Shown here one piece after another: positions 8,575 through 17,580 of a stretch of DNA of 64,000 nt. Position 1 is the first letter of the stretch; every line of letters begins with the position of its first letter. The stretch is taken from NCBI GenBank assembly GCA_964486335.1, contig CAZAMB010000010.1:124001-188000 (forward strand), written 5' to 3'. Source of the DNA: CAZAMB01 sp964486335. Its GTDB lineage: Bacteria > Planctomycetota > Phycisphaerae > UBA1845. A program made the position numbers and the translations under genes. The notes under the pieces are model-generated. The model was not told the origin of the DNA and did not search any database. It saw nothing but the letters and a program-made list of their open reading frames with translations.

Positions 8575-11500
8575 TTACTTTCGAGCGATCAACGCATCGA
8601 GCTGGCCCTTGACGACCTGCTCGATGTCCGGCTTTGCGCCGACGTTCACGTGCTCAATGGTGCCATTCTTGCCGACAATCACCATCGTCGGAAAGCTTGT
8701 CGCCTTAAACATTTGCCCCACGGTGTTGCCGGCGTCCTTGGCGATTTCGAGGTTCGACCCGGCCTGTTTGAAAATCTCAACCGTTTCAGCGATTTCGAAA
8801 TCCTTACCCATCGTTTGCGAAACGTTGACGAATCGCACGCCCTTGGCTTCGTATTCAGCCCGAACCTTATCGAGGCCGGGGACCTGCTTCTTACAGTATC
8901 CGCAGTTCGGCGCGACAAAATTGAGAACCGTCGCCGGGTGTTTGGCAAAATCATCGCTCTTGACCGGTTTTCCCGCCACCGTTTCAATCGAAAAAGTCGG
9001 CGCGGCCTTGCCGATCATTTCCTCCGCGGGACGCTTCGGCGGAGCGCTGAGTGGAGCGTCGGCGGACGGCGGTGCGGCGGCCTCGACCGACGACGCCGGT
9101 TTCCCCGCGAGAATTGCATCCAACTGGGCTGTCAGTTTGCTTTCTAAGTCGGCGATGTTTCCAATATTGACGGCCTCGATCTTCCCATTCTTTCCGACCA
9201 CGACCATCGTCGGGAAGCCGCGAGCGCCGAATTTCGGACCGTAATCATTCTTGGGGTCGAGCGCCAGTTCGCCACCCCATCCAAGGTCCGCCATTTTCTT
9301 TCGACCCTCTTCTTCTGTGAACTCCTTGCCCATCGTCTCCTGCACCGTGACAAATCGGATTCCCTTCTCAGCATAGCTCTTGCGAACCGTCTCGAGGCGC
9401 GGAATCTGTTTCAGGCAATACCCACAATTGACCGCAAAGAAGTCCAGAACGGTCGCCGGGGCCTGAGCGAATGTCGCATTGTTCAGGTCTTTGCCGTCCA
9501 CCGTCTTCAGCTTCATTTCGGGCGCCGCCTGACCGACACCGGACGCAGGAGCTTCGGGCGCCTTCGGCGCGGCCGCTACATCCGCGGGAATCGGCTTGCC
9601 CGCAATCAGCGCATCCAACTGCCCCGCCAGCTTGCTTTCCAAATCGGCGATGTTACCGACATTGACCGCTTCGATTTTTCCGCTTTTTCCAACGACGACC
9701 ATGGTTGGAAATCCCCTTGCGCCGTACTTCGGGCCGTATTCATTCTTGGGATCGAGCGCAAGTTCGCCGGCCCATCCCAGTTCGGCCATCTTCTTGCGAC
9801 CCTCTTCTTCAGAGAACTCCTTGCCCATCGTTTCCTGAACGGTAACGAATCGAACGCCTTTTTCCGCGTAGGTCTTTCGCACCGTTTCCAGGCGAGGAAT
9901 CTGCTTCAAGCAATAACCGCAATTGACCGCGAAGAAATCCAAAACCGTTGCCGGCGCTTGAGCGAACGTCGCGTTACTTAGCTCTTTGCCATCCACGGTC
10001 TTTAGATTCATCGGCGGCGCGGCTTGTCCGGCGCCTGCGGCCGGCGGAGTCGGTGCGCTAGGCGCAGCGGCGGCCGCGTCGGCGGGAATCGGCTTGCCTG
10101 CGATCAACGCGTCAAGCTGCTTCTTCATCCGCTCTTCCAGGTCCCCAATATTGCCGACGTTGGTCGCGGCCACTTTTCCTTCCTTGTCGATCACCACCAT
10201 CGTCGGAAAACCATTGGCCTGGAACATGCGTCCACTCGTGTTCGTGTGGTCGAGCGCGAGCTCGCCGCGGAAGCCGAGTTGCTTCATCATGTCGACGAGT
10301 TCTTCCTGCGTGTACTCCTTCGCGCCCATCTTTTGGCTGACGTTGACGAAGCGAACGCCCTTGTCAGCGTACTCCGCGCGAATCGTCTCAAGGCGGGGAA
10401 TCTGTTTCTTACAGAACCCGCAGTTGCCGGCGAAGAAATCCAGAACCGTCACCTGCCCCTTTTGCGTCGTGTTCGAGACCTCCTTGCCCTCGATCGTCGT
10501 CAGCTTGAATTCCGGCGCGGCGCTGGCGACAAGAGGCTTGGGCGGCTCAACGGGCTTGGGCTGATTCTGCGCTTCGGTATCACCAACCTTGATTTGCTGG
10601 ACCATTGTGGCTTGAATTGGAATCGAGATGGTCGGCTGTTCCGTATCATCCGTCTTGAGCGTCACCTTCGATCCGTTGGCCGAGGGCGTGTAGCCCGCCG
10701 GCATCTGAATCTGAACGGTGTAGCTCTCGCCCGCCTTGCGCTCCGAAACGTTGACCGTCACGCTCGGGTCGTCCGCGGTTGCTTCCAGCACCTTGACCGG
10801 CTTGTCTCCATAGTTTGTAAACCGCACCACGCGCGAAATACCTGTCGTTTCCTCACCCCGTCCCGGGGTCACAAGGACGACCGTCGGCTGAACCTCCAGA
10901 CGCGCCGGCACGATGCCGTTGACGTCCACCGTCACCTCGCTCTGCTCGGGAATGTTGGTCTTCAGCGTAATCGTAGACCGAAGATTGCCCGGCTCAAACG
11001 GCGGAACGGCGGCGATACGAAGGTCGTACTGCTTGCCCGGCGTCTTTTCGACAAGCTCTGTTTTGAATTTGGCGTCGGCCGGCTGTTCCAACGTAAGCTG
11101 AAGGGGCGCATCCGTGTTGTTCGTCAGACTGACGATGCGCTCCTGCGCCTCTTGACCCGTGATTCGCGCAAAGTTTGCCGACGGCGGCGTGACTTCGACA
11201 TATCGCTTGACCTCACCCTTGAGTTTAAGTCGCAACTCCGGCGTCACCGGATCATTGGATGATATCGAGATCGATTTCTCGAAATGACCGCGAAGCTTGT
11301 TGCTGGCCATTGAAAACGGAAACTCGCCCGACGCGCCCGGCGCAAGCGTCTTGGGATAGTCTCCGGCGATCGTGCATCCGCAAGACGGCTTGACCCGCGT
11401 GATTTCGAGTGGAGCGTCTCCCGCATTCGTAATCTTGAATGAGTGCTTCAGCGGAGGACCAACCCACGTCTGGCCGAAATCATGCGTGTCCGATTCAACC

Positions 11501-11763
11501 TTGACGATCGCGTGGGGACCCTTCACGTCCTCAGGCTTCATCGGCTTTACGACTGGTTCGGCGATCGATGGGCGAGGATCGCCCGCCGGATCGATTGGAA
11601 TGCCCTCCGGAGGAACCTGAACCTGAATCTTCTTGTCCGCTTTTGCTTCCGCGGGTGGACGCGCCTCCACGAAACCCGCGCTCGACATGATCATTGCCGC
11701 AACAAGCGAAACAAACACCGACGCTTGCAAGGCCCTTCCAGTGCTCAACTTGAAGTTCTTCAT
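8575..11763 (-). CDS. Secreted DUF1573 protein with four tandem TlpA-type thioredoxin domains
   Basis: A 1062-residue exported protein. The ATG at 11763 follows GAGAGAAC and starts a signal peptide (basic MKNFKLSTGR, hydrophobic VFVSLVAAMIMSSAGF, cleavage near VEA). Residues about 75-170 form a DUF1573 immunoglobulin-like domain (THDFGQTWVGPPLKHSF and SCGCT), followed by two or three further beta-sandwich segments. Four AhpC/TlpA-like redox domains then follow, with active sites CGFC (near 447), CGYC (near 615), CGYC (near 777) and CGYC (near 953), joined by Pro/Ala linkers. Repeats two and three are almost identical. TlpA-type domains reduce or isomerise disulfides outside the cytoplasm, which fits a genome rich in Cys-rich exported proteins. 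That link is inference. Confidence 0.88.
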   Translation of the reverse strand: MKNFKLSTGRALQASVFVSLVAAMIMSSAGFVEARPPAEAKADKKIQVQVPPEGIPIDPAGDPRPSIAEPVVKPMKPEDVKGPHAIVKVESDTHDFGQTWVGPPLKHSFKITNAGDAPLEITRVKPSCGCTIAGDYPKTLAPGASGEFPFSMASNKLRGHFEKSISISSNDPVTPELRLKLKGEVKRYVEVTPPSANFARITGQEAQERIVSLTNNTDAPLQLTLEQPADAKFKTELVEKTPGKQYDLRIAAVPPFEPGNLRSTITLKTNIPEQSEVTVDVNGIVPARLEVQPTVVLVTPGRGEETTGISRVVRFTNYGDKPVKVLEATADDPSVTVNVSERKAGESYTVQIQMPAGYTPSANGSKVTLKTDDTEQPTISIPIQATMVQQIKVGDTEAQNQPKPVEPPKPLVASAAPEFKLTTIEGKEVSNTTQKGQVTVLDFFAGNCGFCKKQIPRLETIRAEYADKGVRFVNVSQKMGAKEYTQEELVDMMKQLGFRGELALDHTNTSGRMFQANGFPTMVVIDKEGKVAATNVGNIGDLEERMKKQLDALIAGKPIPADAAAAAPSAPTPPAAGAGQAAPPMNLKTVDGKELSNATFAQAPATVLDFFAVNCGYCLKQIPRLETVRKTYAEKGVRFVTVQETMGKEFSEEEGRKKMAELGWAGELALDPKNEYGPKYGARGFPTMVVVGKSGKIEAVNVGNIADLESKLAGQLDALIAGKPIPADVAAAPKAPEAPASGVGQAAPEMKLKTVDGKDLNNATFAQAPATVLDFFAVNCGYCLKQIPRLETVRKSYAEKGIRFVTVQETMGKEFTEEEGRKKMADLGWGGELALDPKNDYGPKFGARGFPTMVVVGKNGKIEAVNIGNIADLESKLTAQLDAILAGKPASSVEAAAPPSADAPLSAPPKRPAEEMIGKAAPTFSIETVAGKPVKSDDFAKHPATVLNFVAPNCGYCKKQVPGLDKVRAEYEAKGVRFVNVSQTMGKDFEIAETVEIFKQAGSNLEIAKDAGNTVGQMFKATSFPTMVIVGKNGTIEHVNVGAKPDIEQVVKGQLDALIARK

Positions 11764-12253
11764 ATTACGTTCTCTCACTTGGTTGATTCCCAACAACGAA
11801 AGTCAACGCCAACGCATTGAGCGAGCGGCGGATTCCAAGACATGAAATCCACAACAGGTTCGCAAGCTCCTCTCCGGTTTCTGATAGGCGTCAAAACCGA
11901 CGAATCCGATTCAAGGACTACCTGTATATACTCGGTGTCGTCATCGCGGAGCAACCGGTAAACTATTCTGTTACCCGGTCGTTACCGGGAAACCTGCGAG
12001 CGAAGGCGGATAGGACCAGGGAGATATCGGCTCGGAATTCGAGCCTCCACTTTCGAGTGGGACCGGCGGTTGAGTTGCCCGGTCGCGGCTCCGGTGAATC
12101 GTGTCCGATGATTGGAATCATTGAAGCCGCCCGCGGTTTTCGGATCTTGAAGCATTCATGAAGAACTCTCCGTCATGGATCGGGCGCACGAGTTTCGAGT
12201 AGGAACGGCCGCTATTCTGATTCCAGAACTGCAACGAGGTTTCGTAAGCGGCA
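11764..12253. other. Divergent intergenic region
   Basis: About 490 bases between the minus-strand thioredoxin gene and pgpA. It must hold promoters for both, but I see no consensus pair I would defend. A perfect six-base-pair hairpin, CCCGGT (11974-11979) with ACCGGG (11984-11989), sits near a CCGGTAA copy just before it. Short open frames here have no protein-like character. Confidence 0.35.
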
Positions 12254-12808
12254 ATGCACATGACAAGTCACGATGAACATCCCTTTGAGCGTTCCGCGGG
12301 CAGTCCCGCTCGTTTCGCGCGTCTTTCGTTTCGCCAAAAGGCACTGATTCTTCTGGGCTCTCTCGGCCCGCTTGGGTTCTTACCCGCGTCGGGAACCATG
12401 ACCGTGGCGCTTGTCGGCTTGCCGCTGTTTTGGCTGGCACAATCGATGAGCCTGTCAATTTACATTCCGGCCATCCTAGGGTTCTCGCTCGTAGCTGTTT
12501 GGATCCATCAGCAGGGCGACAGGGTGATCGGTGAAAAAGACAGCCGCCTCATCGTTTGGGATGAATTGGTCGGGATTCTGGTTGCCGTGACGGCCGTCCC
12601 GTTCTCCTGGCAAACAGCTTTAACCGCGTTCGCCTTCGAACGGGCCTTCGATATCGCCAAGATCCAACCGGCTCGATGGGTGGAAGATCACGCTCCCGGT
12701 GGCTGGGGGGTTGTCGGCGACGATGTTGTCGCAGGCTTGTACACGTTGGCCGTTCTCCACGCGCTGATTACTTTCGCCCCCGGCCTCATGGGACATGTGA
12801 CGGGATAG
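12254..12808 (+). CDS. pgpA: Phosphatidylglycerophosphatase A
   Basis: Membrane-bound enzyme that removes phosphate from phosphatidylglycerophosphate to make phosphatidylglycerol. Family signposts are visible: the GFLPASGTMTV entrance motif, the acidic WDELVGILVAV segment, RAFDIAKIQPARWVE and the C-terminal GVVGDDVVAGLY. Three or four membrane segments can be counted, and 184 residues is a normal length. The start is either 12254 or the second ATG two codons later; neither has a strong ribosome site. The 3' end overlaps the convergent antiporter gene by 23 bases, so the last codons of each are antisense to the other. Confidence 0.85.
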   Translation: MHMTSHDEHPFERSAGSPARFARLSFRQKALILLGSLGPLGFLPASGTMTVALVGLPLFWLAQSMSLSIYIPAILGFSLVAVWIHQQGDRVIGEKDSRLIVWDELVGILVAVTAVPFSWQTALTAFAFERAFDIAKIQPARWVEDHAPGGWGVVGDDVVAGLYTLAVLHALITFAPGLMGHVTG

Positions 12809-14633
12809 GGCGAGGCTCTTCCGAGTATGATGTTGACGATGGTTCCTTTTTCTCGGGGACGAGTGCGATCACGGTCTGGCCCGCAGCGGGCTTGACCTCC
12901 TCACCTGCCGTCACGACACGAAGCGAACCCGTTTCCGTCAGCGTGAACATGACAATCGCCGAGTTTCCGTGTGCCTTCTTGAACGCTTCATAATCAAAGG
13001 ATTCCGACAGTTTGGTTGCTTTGACAACGGCGCCCGCAGCGACCATCGACGATAGCTTGTCAGCCGTCACCTCGGATCCAAAGAGCATTCGTCCATGCAT
13101 ATGCCGATGCTTGGGCTGATGTTTCTGGGCCTTCTCTCTTGGGGCCAGTTGATAACTTTGTGACCGGCCCAGGATGCTGCGAAATCGCTCGACCGCGAGC
13201 ATGTTCACATAGTCATTCGGAGTTACAGCGAACAACCGTCCGATTCCTCCCAAGTCAATTTCATCCAGCGTGTCCTCTCCGAGAGCACTCCCCGAGAACG
13301 TGGGCAGGCCGGCCATCCGGGAGGCGGCTGAGTTCTCCCAGTTGGCATCAATCAGAAGTACGCGGATCCCTTTGTCCGACAGAATCTTGGCAACGGAACG
13401 CACCCATGCCTGGGCTCCGACGAACAACACTCCCTGCGGATTGAGGGCCGCGACTCCGAGTCGCCGCGCCAGCACGGGCGAACCAAGACCATAAAACGTC
13501 ACCGTTCCGATAATTACCATGAACGTCACGGGAACGAGTTGCCGCGCATCGGCGTATCCCAATACTTCAAGTCGGTAAGCAAACACCGACGCCACGGCGG
13601 CAGCCACGATCCCGCGCGGCGCGACCCCGGCGATAAACAGCCGCTCCGTTTGTTTCAACTTCGAGCCTGCTGTCGCCGCCAGCACCGAAAGCGGGCGTGC
13701 CACGAGCACGAGGACCAAAACAAGAACTCCTCCCGCCACCGCGACCGACGCCAGCTCTGCCGGGTGGATTTGCGCGGCGAGCAGGATGAAAAGCGCGGAT
13801 ATCAAGAGCACGCGAAGATTCTCCTTGAACTCAACGATGTGCTTGACGTCGGCGAATCTCTGATTCGCCAGCGCCATGCCCATCACCGTCGTCGCCAGAA
13901 GCCCTGATTCATGCTGGAGCGCGTTTGATGCTGCAAACGCCGCCACGACAAACGCCAAGGAAACCGCATTCTGGAGTGAATCGGGAATCCAGAATCGATA
14001 AAGCAACAGCGTGAGCACCCCTGCGGCCAGCAGTCCGATCCCGCCGCCGAACAGCGCCGTCTTGATCACCGCAAAGAGGATTTGCGCCGTCGCCTCTCCC
14101 ACGCTTTGAATCGAAAGCGCTTCAAACACCAGCACGGCCAGCGTCGCCCCGATCGGATCGATCACGATCCCTTCCCATTTCAGGACCGGCCCGACCGCTC
14201 CGCTCGGACGAATATGCTTGAGCATCGGCCCGATGACCGTCGGGCCGGTAACCACAAGAATGGCGCCCAGGAGCGCCGAAATCCCCAGCCCAAACCCGAA
14301 AAGAAAATGCGCCGCGATGGCGCTCACGAGCCACGTGATCGCGGCTCCGATCGTGACCAGCCGGGGCACGACACCGCCGAATCGCCGCAACTCCGCAAAC
14401 CGAAGAGTCAACCCCCCTTCATAGAGGATCAGTGCGACCGAGATGGAAATCAGAGGCATGAAGAGGTCGCCGAGCAGGACCTCCGGCTTGAGGAACCCTG
14501 TCAGCGGACCGGCGGCAAAACCGAACAAGAGAAGCAACAGAATCGAAGGAAGCCGAATGCGCCAGGCAAGCCATTGCGCCGCTGTACCCAGCACTGCGAT
14601 CGCCGCGATGGATACAATTGGCGTGACAACCAT
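12786..14633 (-). CDS. CPA-type sodium or potassium/proton antiporter with C-terminal TrkA-N (RCK) domain
   Basis: A 615-residue polytopic membrane protein. Residues 1 to about 390 carry roughly a dozen hydrophobic helices typical of CPA1 Na+/H+ exchangers (VVTGPTVIGPMLKHIRPSG, then KWEGIVIDPIGATLAVLVFE with the transport-critical acidic residues). After the membrane part comes an NAD-binding TrkA-N-like domain (LFVGAQAWVRSVAKILSDKG, then RVLLIDANWENS), then a hydrophilic tail that includes a His-rich KHQPKHRHMHGRM stretch. Such proteins regulate cytoplasmic pH and monovalent cations, gated by nucleotide. The ATG has AAAGGA at good spacing. Ion selectivity cannot be read from sequence alone. 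Confidence 0.87.
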   Translation of the reverse strand: MVVTPIVSIAAIAVLGTAAQWLAWRIRLPSILLLLLFGFAAGPLTGFLKPEVLLGDLFMPLISISVALILYEGGLTLRFAELRRFGGVVPRLVTIGAAITWLVSAIAAHFLFGFGLGISALLGAILVVTGPTVIGPMLKHIRPSGAVGPVLKWEGIVIDPIGATLAVLVFEALSIQSVGEATAQILFAVIKTALFGGGIGLLAAGVLTLLLYRFWIPDSLQNAVSLAFVVAAFAASNALQHESGLLATTVMGMALANQRFADVKHIVEFKENLRVLLISALFILLAAQIHPAELASVAVAGGVLVLVLVLVARPLSVLAATAGSKLKQTERLFIAGVAPRGIVAAAVASVFAYRLEVLGYADARQLVPVTFMVIIGTVTFYGLGSPVLARRLGVAALNPQGVLFVGAQAWVRSVAKILSDKGIRVLLIDANWENSAASRMAGLPTFSGSALGEDTLDEIDLGGIGRLFAVTPNDYVNMLAVERFRSILGRSQSYQLAPREKAQKHQPKHRHMHGRMLFGSEVTADKLSSMVAAGAVVKATKLSESFDYEAFKKAHGNSAIVMFTLTETGSLRVVTAGEEVKPAAGQTVIALVPEKKEPSSTSYSEEPRPIPSHVP

Positions 14634-15094
14634 TCAAAGAATCCTTTCTTGCAAGCGCTCCCTCAACGAAATCCGCAACTGATAACCCTCGCTGCAAACG
14701 TCCGAGAATGATGCCCCTTCAATCAACAGGTTCAAGAAAGTATCGCTTCTTCACTCTCGCAATGGGACGATTTCGACCATGACCTTTAGATTCCAAAACC
14801 TCCAATAGCCTAGGGCACTGTCAATCACCTCGCAACTGATCAACCGCGAGGATCGGTCCTTTCCGCTTTGCACGCCGTTATTGCCTTCTAGAATCTCGTT
14901 TCGCACGCTTGCGAAAACGTGAATGACTCGATTCATTCTTCGCATTTCTGTATGATGCCCCACTTGCTCCATGGCGGACGGTCAAACATCGGGCTGATCG
15001 ATCCGAAACAAACGCCGTAGTTCGTGAAATGGCGAACGCTGAAATCAACCATTGAGCGGCACGGATTCGTTGCCAATTACCGGAGTTCGTTCCC
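14634..15094. other. Divergent intergenic region upstream of gdhA
   Basis: About 460 bases between the antiporter gene (minus) and glutamate dehydrogenase (plus). A 73-codon open frame on the minus strand (14751-14972) has no recognisable content or upstream ribosome site, and I do not accept it. The region should hold two promoters; none is clear enough to call. Confidence 0.35.
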
Positions 15095-16342
15095 TTGTCG
15101 AAGATTAATCCTTTCGCCGTCGCGCAACATCAGCTCGACGATGCCGCCAAGCGTCTAAACCTCGAACCAGCCCTTCACGAGCTGCTTCGCTGGCCGATGC
15201 GTGAGTACCTCTTCACTTTGCCCGTCCAGATGGACAACGGCGAAAGGAAAGTCTTCAAGGCCTTTCGCGTGCAATACAACAACGCCCGCGGTCCGTGTAA
15301 GGGCGGACTCCGTTGGCATCCGGATGAATCCATCGATCGCATCCGCGCCCTCGCCTCGTGGATGACATGGAAAACCTCGCTCGCCAACCTTCCTCTCGGC
15401 GGCGGTAAGGGCGGCATTCAATGCAGCCCCAAGTCGCTTTCCGTTTCCGAAAAAGAACGACTCGCCCGGGCGTTCATCCGCGCCGTCGGAAGCGAACTCG
15501 GCGTTCAACGCGACGTCCCCGCACCTGACGTAAACACCACGCCACAGATCATGGCCTGGTCCATGGACGAGTACGAGACCATTCGCGGCGAACACCACCC
15601 TGGTGTGATCACCGGTAAGCCACTCGCCCTTGGCGGATCGCTCGGGCGTGACAACGCCACCTCCTACGGTGGTCTGTGCGTGGTCCGCGAGGCCGATCGA
15701 CTGATCGGTATGAAGCTCGATCGCGCACGTTACGCCATTCAAGGATTTGGAAACGTTGGCGGCGGCGTCGCCAGACTCCTTCACGATCGCAATGGGCATG
15801 TTGTCGCTATCAGCGCCGAGGACGGCGCTTTCTATAATGAAAAGGGAATCGATATTCCCGCGGCCATAGCCCATTATGACCGGCACCATGGCCACATCGC
15901 GGGCTTCGACGGCGGCGATCCGATTTCCAACGAGGAACTACTGGCCTGTGAATGCGACATTCTCATTCCCGCGGCCATCGAACAGGTCCTGACACGATCA
16001 AACGCCACCGGTGTCAAAGCAAGAATCGTCGTCGAGCTCGCCAACGGCCCCACGACGCCTGAAGCCGACGCCATTCTCGAACAACGCGGCATCATTGTTG
16101 TTCCGGACATTCTTGCAAATGCCGGCGGCGTCACGGTCTCCTATTTCGAACAAGTCCAGAACACATACAACTATCGCTGGTCCGTTGAAGATGTTCGTTC
16201 CCAGATGGACCGCCGTTTGTCGGCCGCCTTCACCGCCGTCCATGAAATGTCAATCGATAAAGGCGTCAGCCATCGAATGGCCGCGTACATGGTCGCCGTG
16301 TCGCGTGTAGCCGAAGCCTGTAGAAACCGCGGTTGGATTTAG
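15095..16342 (+). CDS. gdhA: Glu/Leu/Phe/Val-family dehydrogenase, probably glutamate dehydrogenase
   Basis: Oxidatively deaminates glutamate to 2-oxoglutarate and ammonia, or the reverse. Seen: RVQYNNARGPCKGGLRWHP, the catalytic-lysine motif LPLGGGKGGIQ, DVPAPDVNT, a Rossmann fold with GFGNVGGGVARLL, and the C-terminal ELANGPTTPEAD and PDILANAGGVTVSYFEQVQN. The 415-residue length fits the hexameric class. The start is a TTG at 15095 with GGAG nine bases upstream and the expected N-terminus right after it; no in-frame ATG fits better. Leu or Val dehydrogenase is less likely given the length and the PAPDVNT/GPTTPEAD motifs. With P5C dehydrogenase (47493) and FtcD (39301) it points to glutamate as a catabolic hub. 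Confidence 0.92.
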   Translation: MSKINPFAVAQHQLDDAAKRLNLEPALHELLRWPMREYLFTLPVQMDNGERKVFKAFRVQYNNARGPCKGGLRWHPDESIDRIRALASWMTWKTSLANLPLGGGKGGIQCSPKSLSVSEKERLARAFIRAVGSELGVQRDVPAPDVNTTPQIMAWSMDEYETIRGEHHPGVITGKPLALGGSLGRDNATSYGGLCVVREADRLIGMKLDRARYAIQGFGNVGGGVARLLHDRNGHVVAISAEDGAFYNEKGIDIPAAIAHYDRHHGHIAGFDGGDPISNEELLACECDILIPAAIEQVLTRSNATGVKARIVVELANGPTTPEADAILEQRGIIVVPDILANAGGVTVSYFEQVQNTYNYRWSVEDVRSQMDRRLSAAFTAVHEMSIDKGVSHRMAAYMVAVSRVAEACRNRGWI

Positions 16343-16344
16343 GC

Positions 16345-16739
16345 TCTTGAGTCAAACGTGTATTCAAGAAACCGTATGACTTCGTCAAAGAGATTTTCGA
16401 CGCCACGATTGCCGGATTGTACGAAATCAGGTCCGTCCCCTTTGTGATCGGATTCCTCTCCGCATGAATCGCCAGCACGTCGATTGGGTCCAGCACGCGC
16501 GGCCCCTGTTCTCACTCCCGGTCGACAGCGGCCATGAACCTGCACCATCCAGGATCGTCGAACACCGCAACAACGCCGCCCTCGCCCACCTTGCAAACAT
16601 CGTCGGTGCATTCCTCGGAATCGTCGCAGGCCGGGGTCGTCACGCAGACGTGCGTCAGGCACTCCGAATCCGCGCACTCGCAACTCCCCGGACTGCACAC
16701 GCTCCCGCAGCACACGCCGTCGCAGCAGATCTGCTTCAC
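16345..16739 (-). pseudogene. Remnant of a Cys-rich secreted protein, paralogue of 22171-24745
   Basis: In one frame this segment reads a Cys-rich module (QICCDGVCCGSVC, ECADSECLTHVCVTTPACD, CTDDVCK), then DDPGWCRFMAAVDRE, a TGA at 16512-16514, then the conserved segment VLDPIDVLAIHAERNPIT and SYNPAIVA. Both halves match the large paralogue (WCWFMATANREC and VLDPIDALAIYAEMNPIT), where the TGA position is a Cys codon. The metalloprotease part is missing, and the 3' end runs into non-homologous sequence at the end of gdhA. There is no signal peptide; a GTG at 16739 is the only plausible start. It reads as a 5'- and 3'-truncated gene remnant, lying just after the stop of the gene at 16762. Confidence 0.7.
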
Positions 16740-16761
16740 GCCGCTGTACTTCCGCCAAAAG

Positions 16762-17571
16762 TCATGGTTGAGGCGGTTTTTTCTGGAATTTGGCCAACAG
16801 TTTTTCGGCTTCGGAGCGGACTTTTTCGGAAGATGCCTTGGCCTTGGCGATCTCCGCGAACCGGGCGGCCTGCTCGGCGTCCTTGCCCTTGCCCTCGTCG
16901 TACCACCGGCCCAGGAACAAGGCCAGGTACTCGGCATAGACGCTTCGTGACGTCTCGGCCAAGCGACCTGCCTCGCGAGCGAACTCGTCCGAAAGCTCGG
17001 CTTCCCAAGGAATCTGCACCAAGCGACCGTATTCCTCCTTGTGCGCGTCGAGCCATTGCCAGGCTGTTCGATCCGAAGGCGAAGGCTCGCGCACCTCGAT
17101 GGCGATGGGCGCTGATAGAATCTCGCCAAGATCGTGAGCTACGATCCTGACACGAACCAAGTACTTTCCTGATTCCGTCGCAAAGAATCCACCACGTAGA
17201 CTAAAGAGGAGCACTAGATCAATCTCAATGCGTTCGCCAGCTAACAAGATGCTCGGCTCAGTTCGTTCGCGTGGCCTGAGACGATCACTCCATCTTTCGA
17301 AATGTCCGCCATCCTCACTCAGTAGCAGATCGACGCTTGATAATGTCCCAGCTTCCAAGGTGGGCGCATTGTGATTGATGAGCTTAACCGTGTCCTTCAG
17401 GTGGTTGATAACGGTAACTGAAAACAGGACGGGCTGGCCAATTGCGACATTGTCGCTCTGCGCAGCGATGTCAACTGTTATCAGGCCACTATCGTCGGAT
17501 TCAGTCTGAACCACGATCAAGACAGCGATCGGTACGAATAAGCCGGACAGTGCAGATCCTAACACTTTCAT
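16762..17571 (-). CDS. Secreted protein of unknown function in the Cys-rich metalloprotease island
   Basis: A 269-residue protein with an N-terminal signal or anchor (MKVLGSALSGLFVPIAVLIV). Residues about 30-160 look like beta-sandwich sequence (GQPVLFSVTVINHLKDTVKL, then GKYLVRVRIVAHDLGEI), resembling an immunoglobulin-like domain that modulates other proteins. Residues 165-265 are helical and charged (KGKDAEQAARFAEIAKAKA). I cannot name a family. It starts 10 bases after the stop of the Cys-rich metalloprotease gene ending at 17581, with GAAGGAG immediately upstream, so it is the next gene of that transcript. The Cys-rich remnant (16345-16739) follows it. The arrangement suggests a partner or inhibitor role, which is inference from position only. 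Confidence 0.7.
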   Translation of the reverse strand: MKVLGSALSGLFVPIAVLIVVQTESDDSGLITVDIAAQSDNVAIGQPVLFSVTVINHLKDTVKLINHNAPTLEAGTLSSVDLLLSEDGGHFERWSDRLRPRERTEPSILLAGERIEIDLVLLFSLRGGFFATESGKYLVRVRIVAHDLGEILSAPIAIEVREPSPSDRTAWQWLDAHKEEYGRLVQIPWEAELSDEFAREAGRLAETSRSVYAEYLALFLGRWYDEGKGKDAEQAARFAEIAKAKASSEKVRSEAEKLLAKFQKKPPQP

Positions 17572-17580
17572 GCTCCTTCG

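Noticed and set aside
10024..11262. 412-codon open frame on the plus strand
   Set aside because: It lies antisense to the four-thioredoxin gene; Arg/Leu/His-rich shadow of the real coding frame.
14751..14972. 73-codon minus-strand frame upstream of gdhA
   Set aside because: No ribosome site, no recognisable composition, and it lies in the promoter region of two genes.
16339..16758. 139-codon minus-strand frame with a plausible helical C-terminus (NLFDEVIRFLEY)
   Set aside because: The homologous Cys-rich frame runs through the same bases; only the last 20 residues look protein-like, probably by chance.
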